From: Pagrus major
Taxonomy: Eukaryota; Chordata; Actinopteri; Spariformes; Sparidae
Reading direction: 5' to 3'
DNA: 64,000 nt
Assembly: GCF_040436345.1 (NCBI RefSeq)
Contig: NC_133219.1
Span: 17,530,958 to 17,594,957, forward strand
Below the pieces are notes generated by a model. The model ran no database searches, was not told where the DNA came from, and saw only the letters and a list, made by a program, of their open reading frames with translations. Both the position numbers and the translations under genes were made by a program. Numbering within the stretch: the stretch's first letter is position 1; each line of letters begins with the position of its first letter. This document shows, in pieces, positions 23,353 through 36,048 of the stretch.

Positions 23353-25048
23353 AAGCAAATATAACAGTGGATACGTGGATATGTATTTTGTTGTGTACAA
23401 CATTAGGGAAAATGCATGTGTGTCTGTGTGTGTGTTGACAGGACTGTGTTGGCTGATGTTCTCCAAATCCTCTGAGGCCATGAAAGTTTTCACTTTAGTG
23501 TAAAACAGGCCAGAGCACTGATTGCTGACCGTCTTTCTTTATCTTCTTGTAGATGTGAATGTGAATGGGATCCCTCCTCCCTCTGACACTAATGATCCAA
23601 TATTTAGCCTCATTAACATTTTGTGTCACCTTGTCACAAAAAGAGAATTATTTTATTATCCTGCTCTGTATCACGTCTCTGTTGCATCAGTTGTCTTTTT
23701 TTTTTTTTTATCTGTCTTTGCTAAGTCTGCCAACTCTATAGAAGTGAATACAATAGATCATGCAATTACTATTTATTTTTTTCTTTCTTTTTATGGATTA
23801 TAAGATTTAAAACAAAAACAACTAAAATGCACGACTACTGAAAAGTGACGTAGGACTGTCTGAAAGTACTTCAGGTGCTCGCCACAGCCACATACTATCA
23901 TTGCAAGCCATATATATCTACATTTAAATTGTGCGTGCATTGCGAGTATAATAATAACTTTATCAACATTTGAAAAATTGATTTGAATGTATGACCTGGT
24001 CGACTGAGGATGCATGTTTGTTTTTAGCATGATCGTGGCTTTACAGTCCCAAAATTAAGTATTCTCACACATCTACGATCTTTGGCCCCTTGGCCAACCC
24101 CACAAACGCTGATTTGGTGTGATGTACTTGTTCAGGAACGTAATGATGATAAACGAGTAAGATAAAGGAAAATGGATTTTTGTAATACATTTTGTGCAAT
24201 TACATTGCTTCAGGATCAGATGAAAGAGTAACTAACCCTGAAAAGAATTACTGGTTGGCATGAGGGAAGCCCAATCAACGGAGGGCAGCAACAGCAGTAA
24301 GTAATCACTTCCTGGGGAGATCACATCCACCATTACACATGATTTCTCGTCTCCTGGGGGAACCTGCGGTCACTCAGTTACATCTTACAGTCTCTTTAGG
24401 TGTTTTGTCACAGTAGTATTCTAAATCTTCTCACATTACGCAAAAACTATGTATATTTAAATGTGTGAAACAGAATCCAGCTGATTCTCCCCCTCTTCAC
24501 TGACTGCTATATTTATGTTGTTACGTAATGCTCCACTCGCAGGAACAGCAACAAAGAAGCTAATTAGATGAGGTATTGTAATTTGCTGCAGTGTGAGAGG
24601 CAGGTTTACATTACATTTGAGTTGTTTTTTTTTTTATAAAATTCCAACCTAGACTGATGAACTGTGAGAAAAACAGGAGTCTGAATCCAAAAATAGGCAA
24701 TAATTTTCCACTCATTTCAGATGCGTTTAGGATTTTCCTTATTACGATTAAGGATTTTGATCTGAGGAGTCTCAAAAAGTTATTTGAGTTTAGATCATCT
24801 TGAAACAGTTGCTTTAAAGACGATGGTGAAAAAAGGTGATGAGCAGGAAACAGATCTGTCCTGGTGAGGTATGATGTGTTTACATTGAAATATTTAGCTG
24901 TGACTTGCTAAAAATGTAATGTAAGAGTAATACAAAAAGGAGTTATAAAGTCAACTAAATGGCTGGTTTGCTATCATTAGATAACACCATCATTATGCTT
25001 CTGGTCCAAAGATCAAATATGGGTGCAATGGCAAAACCCCTGTGAATA

Positions 25049-25292
25049 TTAAAGCAACATCATGTAGAAATTGGCATTTTGTGCGATTTGGCGCCCCCCA
25101 CAGGTTCTGAATGAAACACCACTGCTGTAAATACAAATCCCAGGTCTCTAACTGTCAGATGTAATGTAGGTGCTAACTACAAACAAAACTCATTACATCA
25201 TAAAAATGTTATGTGTTGAAAACTTGTATGTTGAAGTAAACATGTATGTAATGCTGGGATCCTACCCTCTCACTGAAGTTACATAGTGCAGA
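25049..25292. mobile_element. Possible MITE of a third family
   Basis: It starts TTAAAGCAACATCATGTAGA and ends near GAAGTTACATAGTGCAGA, which is a loose inverted counterpart. TTTGGCGCCCCCCAC near the left end is a phrase I associate with fish short repeats. A single copy in the window and weak termini keep confidence low. Confidence 0.4.
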
Positions 25293-27735
25293 AACAAGTG
25301 ATGGGGGGCGGAGTGGCTGAGACAGAGACACCACTAACCCTATTATAAGGGTCTTCTTTGTAAATGTGTGGACGAAAGTTTTCTGTCATCCCTGGCTGCA
25401 TTTTGAAATCACATACAGAGTTCAAATTTGGTTATATGTTTGTGAGACAAGTATGGAAGCCAAGAACAGCCATGCTTGCAATGATTGTTTAGGAGCCTTT
25501 ATCTTGAAATCACGAGTTGATTATTTTCTTATATCCGGATAACAAAGCTCATTTCTCGTGGTAACTGGTTAATTCATGTCGCTATCTCGAGAAAACAAAA
25601 GGCTGATTTCTTGAGATAAGTGAATGACTTTTATCACAGGATGATTATGGAGAACTCAGAAAGGACTGTTTGGTACATTTGATCACATCTGATATCAGCC
25701 TTCAAGATCACTGTTTATGACTGAACAGTAGTTACTCTACATGAACTTGTGCAAAATTGCTGCGTAAAAGTGATAATCGTGATGAATGTTGTCTGATCCT
25801 CTTGACAGAAGTGTTGCAGTTGGACTGTACGTACTGTATATTTTTACTTTTTCATCAGAAAATCAAGTAACAGGGGTCAGAAGAGGAAAGAGAGAAAGAG
25901 TAATCACCATGAAAAAGATTATTCAACACAGAATAAGAGCAGGAGAAGTTTGACGTTTATTATTCATACGTGGTGTTAAATAATGAAGCAGGTCTTTATT
26001 TCTAGGTAACTAAACACTTTGTGACCTAAGAAATGAGACGAAGCTTGCGTGACATTTTTTATTTAAAGTTGATCTCGAAGGAGCAGGTTCCCCCGTTAAC
26101 CAACTTACATCTTCACTCCTCTGCCCACCATCTGCCTCCACTTGTTTTTGGTCTTTCTCTGCATGCTCATTTTGGCCATAAGTGACATGGCGGCTGCACG
26201 AGAGCGTATTCGTACCAACGTTTTTAATCATGACCTCACTTTCCGTGGACGTCATTGCAGAGCCATTAAAAGTCATGCCGAATGAGAAAATTTAAACAAA
26301 ATGATAATAAAAGATGATACTGACGGCCAAGAGTGACAGTATTTCTGTAAATGGAGCTGAGAACATTCCCAGTGAACATTTTATTCTGTTTTACAGTCAG
26401 TGAAGGTGCCAAATTGTGTCGATTTGCCAGGATGTGGGGACTGGATGACTTTGTCTTCTCATACTGCAGCTTCAGGCCCACAATGAAGTGTCATTTGAAT
26501 TCAGTGAAGTTTATCAGGTATACAAACATACAGACTACAATATTACATAAGACTTATAGAACCTTTTACACTTGTGATATAGACTTTAGTTAGTTTCAAT
26601 TTAAATGAGATGAATTCAGTGATTTACCATGTTTACTTTCTCAAAGAGGGCGACAGCAATGGTTCCCAAAATCTGTCCATAAAGAGACCTGAACAGAAAC
26701 AGACAGAGAACGCTGACAATAGCAAAAGCACAACGCTTCACCAAATAAGTAACCACAGTCTCATAAAGAAGCAAAACATCTATTTTTATAGCACTGTACA
26801 GTTCACACTTTCAGTCTCGCTTTTGAAAACACAATTTCCTGCAGTGGTTACAATAACAAGTTCGCTCAAACCCACTCAGGTGTTAGAAGCAGAGTGGGAC
26901 GCCACCGAAACCTGGATATCATTTTGATAATTACCAGCAGCAACGGAGGCCGACTGTTGTGTCGCCAAATACAAACCGTTGTTATGATTAAGCAGCATTT
27001 TTCTTACACCACTCTGGCTGGTCGCTGCTTCTAATTGAGAATACGTCTGATAAAAAGTTGCAAATGGCACTGGCGAAGAGGGGGAGGAGAACAATAAGGA
27101 GAAGCAGCGCTAAATGGGTGAAATCATAGATATTACAGTGACAGGCTCATGGAGCTTTTCCCTTTCTTTTTTCTTTTTTCTTCTCATGCACTGTTTGTCT
27201 AAAATGCCGATCAGAGTGATTTCTCTCACCGACACGACTGATTCTACATGCTGAATTGGTCAAAAGGGACGCTCACCGACGGCCCTGACGATGGCCGATG
27301 GCGGCGTGTCAGGGCCTTTAGCCTTGAGTTCTCTTGTCATATCAATATTTGCTGTGCTGGAGCTCAATCCAATGTAGATTATGCTGCAGTCTGTTGTCGC
27401 TTTCGGGGTTTCCCTTGGTCCAGAGCTGGGATAGACAAATAGGAGTAAAACAAACAAAGATTGGATGATGTACTGAACAGCCACTGACCTACAATTTGTC
27501 CAGGGATTTTATTGTAAAATGACAATTTTGGCACCACGACTTCAACTGCCCGGTCAAACTGCAGTTAACCCTTTGCTTCTTTTCAATTTCACCTTCTGTA
27601 AAAAGACACAAACAAGAAAACTATCCTGAACGTATGAATTATTTCTGAACGTATTTGTGCTACTCTTTACAATTTTTGGGAGGTGTCTGACTTCCGCTTC
27701 CTGTGATGTGCCGCACGTGACATGCAGGTGAGGCC

Positions 27736-27749
27736 GTTGCCATAGCAGC
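27736..27749 (+). promoter_or_regulatory. cfap299: Candidate RFX X-box of cfap299
   Basis: GTTGCCATAGCAGC compared with the palindromic X-box GTTGCCATGGCAAC: the left half and spacer match exactly and the right half has two changes. It ends 25 bases before the cfap299 start codon in GC-rich DNA. RFX factors drive ciliary genes through such sites, which fits a cilia/flagella protein. Binding is inferred. Confidence 0.6.
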
Positions 27750-27774
27750 CTGTCGCAACACAGCGCGCGTGCAG

Positions 27775-27882
27775 ATGGAGCACAGCGCAGCCGCACGTCT
27801 CCTCGATCCCGCCACACAGTTTAAAGTGTACGAAGATTATCTCGACTCCAAAGTGACGCCAATGGATTTATTTTACTCAAAA
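27775..27882 (+). CDS. cfap299: cfap299 coding exon 1 (cilia- and flagella-associated protein 299)
   Basis: Encodes residues 1-36. The product contains TQFKVYEDYLDSKVTPMDLF, matching the N-terminus of vertebrate CFAP299 (C4orf22), where a YEDYLDS..TP.DL.Y block is conserved. The start is the ATG at 27775 (G at +4). An in-frame GTG at 27769 is not needed. The exon ends in phase 0 at a GTGAGT donor. CFAP299 is a roughly 230-residue protein associated with cilia/flagella and spermatogenesis; its biochemical activity is not established. Its place downstream of fgf5 on the same strand matches human. Confidence 0.92.
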
Positions 27883-30331
27883 GTGAGTCACTCTCAAACT
27901 GTTGACTTCAGTTCTCCGTGTAGTAGTTCTGTTCTGTTTGGTGCACCACGTCGTTCAGAACCGCCTCTACAAAGCTGCCACTTTAACGTTACCTCTGCCT
28001 ATCTACGACAGTGCAAGTTATAACAACATAACTTTCGACTTTTTAAAATCAACAAAACCACTTCTTTAATTCGGCATGTACCAAATCCTCCAACTCGTTC
28101 TTATTAATAATACAACACTCTTGTTGCTTTACAGACTGCTGCAGGCTGACGTTATTCTAGTTACAGAGATTTTACATGTTGAGTTCTCGCTAATTTTTTT
28201 TGCCGTTCACTCTTTAGTATTCCCGCATTGAATTATGTATCATTGAGATTGTTGAATTGATTTAACGGACGTTTAACGAGGTAGGCCTCTCAACAATTCG
28301 TCAAAAGTTTGAATGGAATCTGGCTTATGGTCTATTTTCGAAAGGACGTATTCATAGGCTACTTTACATGGCTTAAATTTGGTCATTTTTGAAGTTATCT
28401 TCGTAATTCCTGAATACAAGCAGTGTGTGTGTGGAGTCAAACAAATGCCGCCTTTGCCACGAGGAGAGGTTTTGTTGGTGTAGTATCTGTGGGCGCACGC
28501 TAGGTGGCACACTTATCCAGTCATTTAGAGTTTGCTACATGAGCTAAAATACATGAATTAATATGTATGTTACTCCTCACTCTGTCATATGATTTCAAAG
28601 CAATAGAGGCAACAGCAGGAAGTTGAGTCCTTGGTCCTTTATTGTTGATAGTGATACTGTTTACTGGCCCACTTTGACAGTAAGGTCTCATTACTGCAGT
28701 TAATCTAGTTTGACCATTATGATCGAAACCCAACATTTATGGTACCATAGGACATTGAGATTAAAAGTCCTGAAAATGCTTTAAATTGTCTTGTTTCAAG
28801 GATTGAAAATGTCTTAAGTGTCTCTTTTATAAATGCTGTTGTACCTGAAATGTTTTCACCAATCTCTGGAGTCTTAGATTTATTCTAATTGGTATACAAA
28901 TAGTTCTAACCTGACTTGAATTGGACTTGTGCTTTCGCCCAGCAGATGGCACTCTTGCTAATGGTACACGTAGCTGCTGTAGTGGCCACTTTGTTTGAAC
29001 ACCTGTGTCCACAAGGAGAAGAGAACAACTCATATCTGACCTGATAATCAGCTGCAGTCAATCATGATCAAACTCAATCACCCCTGTGTTGTGACACAAC
29101 GCAGCCAGCACAGGTCATCTAACCTGTGCAGTCATGCTGATAAGGCCTAAGTTCTGATAAATCAGCTAATTATAAACCTATTTCTCCTGGATGACGGTAT
29201 TTACGATTTGTCACAAACCATGACTACAGGCTCACAAAAATGAAGCAGAGGTTTTATGTCAAAGACGTATTAGCCCAGCTCCTGGTGTGTCCGGCTCATT
29301 CAAATAGACTTACTCAATGAGCCTTGAAAATGAAGACAATGATTTTCAGGCCAATTTTAGGACCGGCAAATGTCTGAGACTCATTTCTGGTGAGCCACAT
29401 CAAAGTTGAAGGAAAATATAACTTTTCCTCTCGGGTGCGGACGCAGGCCCTGCTGCAGGGATTTTGGGGTAGGAGGACATGTGGCCGAAGCTTTGATCTG
29501 ACAAGCCACAGGATTTGACAGCAAGATTTGGTTTTCAGATGATGACTTTATGGCTTGGCTTTAATGACGGTGGGTCTGCGAACGGTGATTGGAATAATGT
29601 AGCTAACAATCCCTGCAGAAGCACTGACACATGTATGCTCACACACACACACACTTAGAAGATGAATGGACCTGTGCAAAGGCATGAAATTGCTCTAAAT
29701 CCATAAAATGAAACTATATCTGAAGCGGGTGGTGTTGCAGAACTGGATATCACCTCCATATTTTGGGGAAGGGAGTGAAGTAATGATTTTAAACTAAAGG
29801 CCGGAGTGGTTAAAGTCCTAAATCTTACTGGCTAACAACATTTCAATCTCCATTTGTCAATACATGGTGATTCCTGAGTTGAACGTTCCAGAAATTGGAT
29901 GGATGCTTTGTCAGAAATAGCCACAGCGACAGAAAAGTAATTATTTTAAAACTTTTATAAAGCAAAAATGCCAAATATTCTCCTGATTTCAGCCTCTAAA
30001 ATGTGAGGATATGCTGCTGTTCTCTGTTTTATATCATCATAAAGTGAATATCTTTCAAATTTGGGCTGTTTGGCAGACAAATCAAGCAAGAGGACATCAT
30101 ATCAAGCTCAGGGAAATTGAGATAGACATTTAATAATAATAAAAACAGTAGTTGCACTCCTAAAGCGCTCTCCAAGAAGAGCAGTGAAAAAATAAATCAC
30201 AGCGTTCACAGCTTTCCCGTGCCAAAACTCAAGACTGACAACATCTGACAGTCTTCAGCCCTGCCTGAAGGCCGTGTCCCCTCTCCTCTCCTCTCCTCGA
30301 CTGACTCCTCTCCTTTTCTTTTCTCTCGCAG
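27883..30331 (+). other. cfap299: cfap299 intron 1
   Basis: A 2.45-kb intron from GTGAGT to a pyrimidine-rich TTTTCTTTTCTCTCGCAG acceptor. It contains a CTCF-like motif (28936-28954) and a short (CA) tract near 29640. No other exon is seen. Confidence 0.85.
28936..28954 (+). promoter_or_regulatory. CTCF-like motif
   Basis: CGCCCAGCAGATGGCACTC matches the 19-base degenerate vertebrate CTCF core consensus at 18 positions, with the mismatch at position 3. It lies about 1.2 kb downstream of the cfap299 start codon, so it could separate the fgf5 and cfap299 domains. Occupancy is inferred, and similar words occur in fish repeats. Confidence 0.45.
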
Positions 30332-30474
30332 AGCAGGGAGTTGGCCCGTAAGCTGGTGGAGCACGGCCACAAGGGCACGGTCCTGAGCAGGGAGGAATTT
30401 GAGGAGAAGAAAGCAGCTGCACAGATTGCAGAGGCTGCGAAGAGCAGCACTTTCTACAACAGGACCCGGCCAGT
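30332..30474 (+). CDS. cfap299: cfap299 coding exon 2
   Basis: A 143-base exon encoding residues 37-83 plus two bases of codon 84. The product (RELARKLVEHGHKG, then REEFEEKKAAAQIAEAA) is basic and helical and corresponds to the human segment LARQLVELGYRG..LKREDFEARKAA. The end of the exon (STFYNRTRP) appears less conserved than the rest. The donor GTGAGT is used after CCA GT. The next exon supplies the G that completes the valine codon, so the phases agree. Confidence 0.92.
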
Positions 30475-33400
30475 GTGAGTTAAATTCTCACCAACCCACC
30501 ACTGAGATGTCATCTGCATGACTAACACGGGAGACAAATTCACACCAACCACCAGTCAAATGCTAGAATATAAGGAGGCTGTGTTTTATTCTGGAAGTTA
30601 AATTAAGCTGTTTTAATGTCTAAATGTAGTCAGTGGATTTTGGACTTGATCAGTCAATGTGGCTCGGAGAAGACAAGTTACTCCCTCGGTCCCTGTGTTC
30701 TGTGGTTCATCATATTGACTGGTCATTTAGTATGAAAGAATAATATTTTAGATGAGTGATCCTCGGTCTTCTCCCTAGTATTCGTTTGTTGTGGTGGAAA
30801 CTGGAAGGTCCCCGTGCAACAGTTTGGCTGCGATGCCTCAGTCGGTTTCAGTTCCAAACCAGATCTTGTATCTCGGGCTGTATTTTTATCAAAGGATATG
30901 TCAAAAAATGTGGCATTGATACAAATTATCCAATTTTTTTCATTTAGCTTTACATGTAATTATTTTTTTTCCTCGACTGTCAAGGTGTGTGTGATTCCGA
31001 ATTTGCAAGATGCCAAAAAGTTCTTCAGGCACAGGAGGGCGTAATGAGAGGGAGAAGCCTCTCTTCATCGGGTGGACTTTGATCTCCTGTTAGACTGTTG
31101 TAGAGCAAACCACTGGCAAGCAGCTTCAAGACTGCCGCTGTAGCTGATCCTGACCTCTGACCTCCCTGTTTAAGGAGGGGCAGAGAAACCTGACCTGTGG
31201 AGTGTGATTAAGTATCTGGTTAATATTGATATATCGGCTTTCTACAGTAAATAGCACTGTGTACTGACACTGGATAGAAACACTGTTCAGTCTGAAGATA
31301 GCAACGTGTTTTTCCGAAGCGGCTGAGTTGGTGTGTTGCTTCAGGTGCTGGAAAGTTATCACAAAGAACTTTTTATCCCGTGTTTTGACAATTGTGGGGT
31401 AAACAGTAGAATGATGTCACTTTTATGGAAAGGACTGGAATTTTTGGTTGGTTTTGAGTTCAGTCAGAGGCTGAACTGAACACAAAGAAACCTAAGATCA
31501 ATGCACTCGTTTCTTGCCAGCTTACAGCTAACATCTGTTAGGTGTAGGGCTCCATTAAACTGGCAGTGACTTATCATTCTGAAGTAAAAACTGATTTTAC
31601 ACTGTAATGCCTGTAGAGAAGTGACACCATCCACATTTAGAGCAGTTTGCTAAAAACCTCGCTTTCGCTATACTATGCGATCTGCCACCGGGCTGGATTT
31701 TTCCTGGAAAAAACAAAGGTCTAATTACGACACAAAGGAAGCGCATCTGCCATTGCTCAACCAAAACAGGATGAGCATTGTTGTCCCCAGTAGCTTGGTA
31801 ACAGTGGAACAACTGGAATAACTGTGAAACCGAGGTAAAAAGAGTGAATGGATGGGCATTGACTCAATGGAGAACGCCAGTGTTAAAAAAGTCCACTTTA
31901 ATCTACTGATTATTTTCTCGATTAGTTGATTCTTTGTTTACTAAATGTTATGAATAGTGATAAAAAGCCATTTATAAGTCCTTAGAGATCACTGTGATGC
32001 CATCAAACCTAAAGATACTCAGTTTGTTAATAAATATGAGAAAATGCAGCATTTTTGCTCGAAAAATTACTGAAACAATACATGAAATACTAGAAAATCT
32101 GCCGATTCATTCTCTTCCATTGACTAATCTTTGACTGGTTTTAAGTAATCCAATATCTTATGTTTGACTGTTCGTGCCCTTTTGACCCTCAACAACACAG
32201 TGAACCAGCTCAGTGAGTTTAAGCAAAATTTTTTTAATACATACAATCTTGTTTCTTTTGTCTTTCTTCGTGTGTTTTGTGAAACAGGATTTCTTCCTGT
32301 AGTGATTGGCAGCAGCAGTATCTAGAGGAAAGTGTAAAATGCATTTTTGGCTGACGCTCTGCTCTGCTAATCAAAGCATGACAGCTCATAAAACCTGAAT
32401 CTTTTATAGTTGTATCCGGTGCGGTAGCGGTTTGAGCAGCTCATATAATCCTTTATGATTGCATTTTACAAAAGACAGAGTAAATGGGAGTAATTCATCA
32501 AGTCCGTGTCATATATGAACAAGGCTTTCATTTGAACAAGGGCTGCCCATCTGTCTAAATTCAAATAAAAAGGGTTAATGTAAACAAGCTGGATGACAAA
32601 TATTACAAACTGGAGTCCTCTGTAAACGGCCCCTCCTGAGGAAAATGATCACAGAGATATTGTTCTCATTCTTGATAAAGCCATGTGGTTGTGGTATCTC
32701 CTTTGATGACAAGCCAGAACAGACTCCAAATAAGACTATTCACCAAACACACACACACACACACGAACATACACACACACTGAGGGTTTTAGAGGTATCC
32801 AAACATTTACCTGCTAGGTGTTGAATTTGATTGAACCCTCAGATGCTTATCCAAACGTGCAGATGTCTCGAGGATGTCCCCCCCCCCCCTCTTCCAAACG
32901 TCTGTGAACATCAGTGACACTGGTGAAATGGGAGCCTCCACACCTGCAGTTACAGTGATATTAGGCCACAAAGCCTTTCATCTTGTCCCAACAGGATCCA
33001 GGGAAATATTGTCCGGGAACATTAGAATGTTATATACACAGCGGTCTGTCCCTTCTCCAAGAGCAGAAGAGGTTCACAAAAACGTTATTAAAAAAATGTA
33101 TTTGTCTTGTATTGCTGCTTTAAATTCAAGACATTCAACATTCAAGAAATAAATTATTAATTCACAATCATAATAATGTTTTAAAGGAATGAGATACATT
33201 TTTCAGCACCTTTCTATAAGCTCTGTAAATGTATTATTTAAAAAAATTATTTGTTTACATGAAAATGTTATCAATGTGACCTTTAAGCATAATGGAGTCC
33301 ATTATTTGAAATTCAAGAAAATATGCATTCAGCTGAGCATTCCTAAGATTTTTTCCGCAGCCATTATAAAACCACATTTGGATTCAGGAATTCAAAACCA

Positions 33401-35528
33401 ATGTAACATTGTCTTAACCAGGCACGTGTTTAATAAGTGTCAACACAAGAGTAATAAGGGAGCAGCGATGTTTCACTTTAGCCGTTGTATATTGAATTTG
33501 ACATCATGTACAAAAAAAACATGGGTTTGAAACGATGAGAAGGTGTTTTGTGCCAGGTAAAAACACTGGTTGTTTTGATGAACGCCCAGGTCATTTTAAT
33601 GAGTTTTGTTTTGAATACTAAAACAGCTGTTCGAGAAACTGAAGGGAGTCTGAGTGAAATATTTGGTTCCAATACATAATAGCCTCAAAACAGCCCCTCC
33701 TGGCTCACTCTGCTATGTAATGTCAATTATGGAGTTCCTTGTTTTCCATCAGCTCGGATGAAGGATGAAAATGCTCCGTTAATAATCGGACATTGATGAG
33801 AGAGACATCACTCATACCACTTTTACAGTATGTTGTTCTGACTGGACCGCAGCAAGTGGTTTTTGAATCCTCTCCAAGGTAATTAACCAGCGCTTATGTT
33901 ATTTTTAAAAGGAAAACGCTTAATATTGATATAATATAATCCTGTTCTAGGTAAATGATAGCTTATAGCAAATTAATGTATAATGTTCATAATGAATTTA
34001 ACCCTTAAATAAGCATCTCATACATCTGCTGTCTTTGAGATTTTCTCACATGATTTTAGTACATTTCACCTGCTGTTTGGATTATTTCTTCAATGCCAGT
34101 AGTATAAACTGACATTCATTTTTTATTTTTACATTTTTTCTTACACCTACATTAGTACTCCGCAAGACCTGTCAACACACTTCAATGTGTAAAGTTGGTG
34201 GAGTTACCCTTTAACAGCTCCCATTGTTTTCCCACACTGGGAAATTTGACAGATGCAGACTTTTTCCATCAAAGTGACAAGTTTGAGCCGTGTCCCCCTC
34301 TCTGTCTAAATGCAGATTGCTCTTTCCTCTGTGGTTTTCTGATTGGACTTCCACCAAACTGACCCCCTGACCTCCTGTTACGGTCACATTGTGAAAACAC
34401 AAGGCCCAGGATGCAATGTACCACCTGCAAAGTGGCCGAGCACAATCAGTACAGTGTTGTGGAGACAGAGCGGGGCTGCAAAAACTGGCAGCTGTACGGT
34501 AAACAAACTAAATGTAGTTTAAAGTTTAAAGAAAAAAAGTGATGTTAGGACAGACCGTGCATTTGGATTTGCATTTATTTGTGCCTCTTTTTAACAAATG
34601 CTAATCATTGTACTTCCCTAAAGACCTTTGCACCTGCATACTTATCCTCTCAAGGCGCTGGGCAGCCATGCTGTTTTGGGAATGCCTTTTGCCTTCCCTG
34701 TAGGCCTTAACCTATGTCTCCCAAGGCATGTCTTTTTTCACTGCTCTGTCACTGCGCTGTGTTTTTTTCCCCTTCCTTTCTCTTCTTTTCAACCTCCCTG
34801 TGCTCTCTTGGAGACCTTTAGTGCCTGCAGGTGTATAAATAGAGCTGTTTTCAATTAAGGGCTAACCTCGCCTGTAGCGTGCATCTGATCAATGAATGCC
34901 CCTGCACCTGTGGTAATAAAATACCAAGGGAGTGGAGACAGTGCTGTGAATGCTAATCAGATGTTGCCCCGTTGTTGCCCTGTCTCATTTTTAAGGACAA
35001 CACGCTCCTCCTGACAGCTTGGCTGTGAAAGGGGAGGAGGTGGGGGTGGCTTTGCCAGCACATCACAAAAAAGACCAAACAAAAGAGCCGGTGCTCTCAT
35101 CAGACATAAGTGAAATTCAATACGTGATTGAAAAAGGAAACTTGAATGAATGGGATGCTTAGTCAGTTGCGTGGTTGTTTGGTTAGGGGGAGGCTGAGTG
35201 GGCAGTCAGAATCAACAAATAGTTGCAAAAGAACACGGTTGGGTTCTGGGAGTCGGTTGGAATTTTGGATCCGATTTCAAGTTGGTTAAATACCTGAATT
35301 TGTTAAGCAGAGTTTTATCCAAATCCAGTTTTTACAAAAGAGTGATGTCATTTCATTCACGTATTTGTTATCTAACTAGCAAATATGTAGCAAGTTTTAG
35401 TACTTTGATTATCAATCTTTATTGCTTCAAATGCTGAAAGCTGAACTGAAATTGATCTGATAACGTTTTTTTTTGTTGGGCTCAGATTTGATAAAATGCT
35501 ATCAAACACCAGCAATGCAAAAGAAAAG

Positions 35529-36048
35529 TAAAAGGAGACATATGATGCTCATTTCTAGGTTCATATTTTTATTTTAGGTTGCTACTAGAATAGGTTTTTA
35601 GTGTTAAAAAAGCACATCAGTTTTTCTCATACAAACCCATTCTGCAGCATTGTATTTCCCCTCTGTCTGAGGCGCTCTGTTTTTAGCTCCTGTCTCTTTA
35701 AGGCCCCCCTCCCGAATACCCAGTCTCCTCTGATTGGTCAGCTCACACATGCCTGACCCAGCACTGCACCGAACAACAGAGCAGCTGTGCTAAATCAATT
35801 CTTAAATGCCAAACTAGCCGCTAAGCATATATTATGCAAATGTGTGACATGATGACGCTGTGTAATTTGAATTAAAGGCGCAACTACTGATGAGGCGTTT
35901 GAGGAGCAGTGTTGTCTGTGGGAGGGAGGAGCTCTTGTTTGTGCTGACTTTGAGCTTTTTAAATTTTTACGATTTTTACATGCACAAGAACATGTATAAA
36001 ACACAGAAGGAAAGGGAAAAAACAAAAAAGCCTAATAGGTCTGCTTTA
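35529..36048. mobile_element. MITE family 3, about 520 bp
   Basis: The left end TAAAAGGAGACATATGATGC pairs with the right end (GCCTAATAGGTCTGCTTTA, reverse-complemented) over about 20 bases with mismatches. The interior has no open frame of transposase type. The layout, with AGGAGACATAT near the left end and CTGATTGGTCAGCTC inside, matches a short DNA element I recall as widespread in teleosts. Confidence 0.75.

Larger units (their letters stand above)
20561..27735 (+). other. fgf5 3' UTR and fgf5-cfap299 spacer
   Basis: About 7.2 kb separates the fgf5 stop from the cfap299 promoter. The fgf5 3' UTR must start here; mammalian FGF5 has a long one. Its end is uncertain: candidates are AATAAA at 22261 and ATTAAA at 23347. 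The spacer also contains a simple repeat (22512-22547), a MITE (22623-22994), a possible MITE (25049-25292), a TCTCGAGA-type repeat (about 25505-25625) and a repeat-free GC-rich stretch (21560-21760). No exon of another gene is recognised. Confidence 0.7.

Noticed and set aside
26010..26276. 88-codon minus-strand frame near 26 kb
   Set aside because: No family resemblance and no splice partner. Probably chance in a complex but non-coding stretch.
27230..27450. GC-rich segment with GACGGCCCTGACGATGGCCG, suspected transposon end
   Set aside because: No matching inverted end was located, so it was left unclassified in the spacer.
27769..28023. 84-codon frame starting at 27769
   Set aside because: It begins at GTG and runs past the splice donor at 27883. 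The true coding part is 27775-27882.
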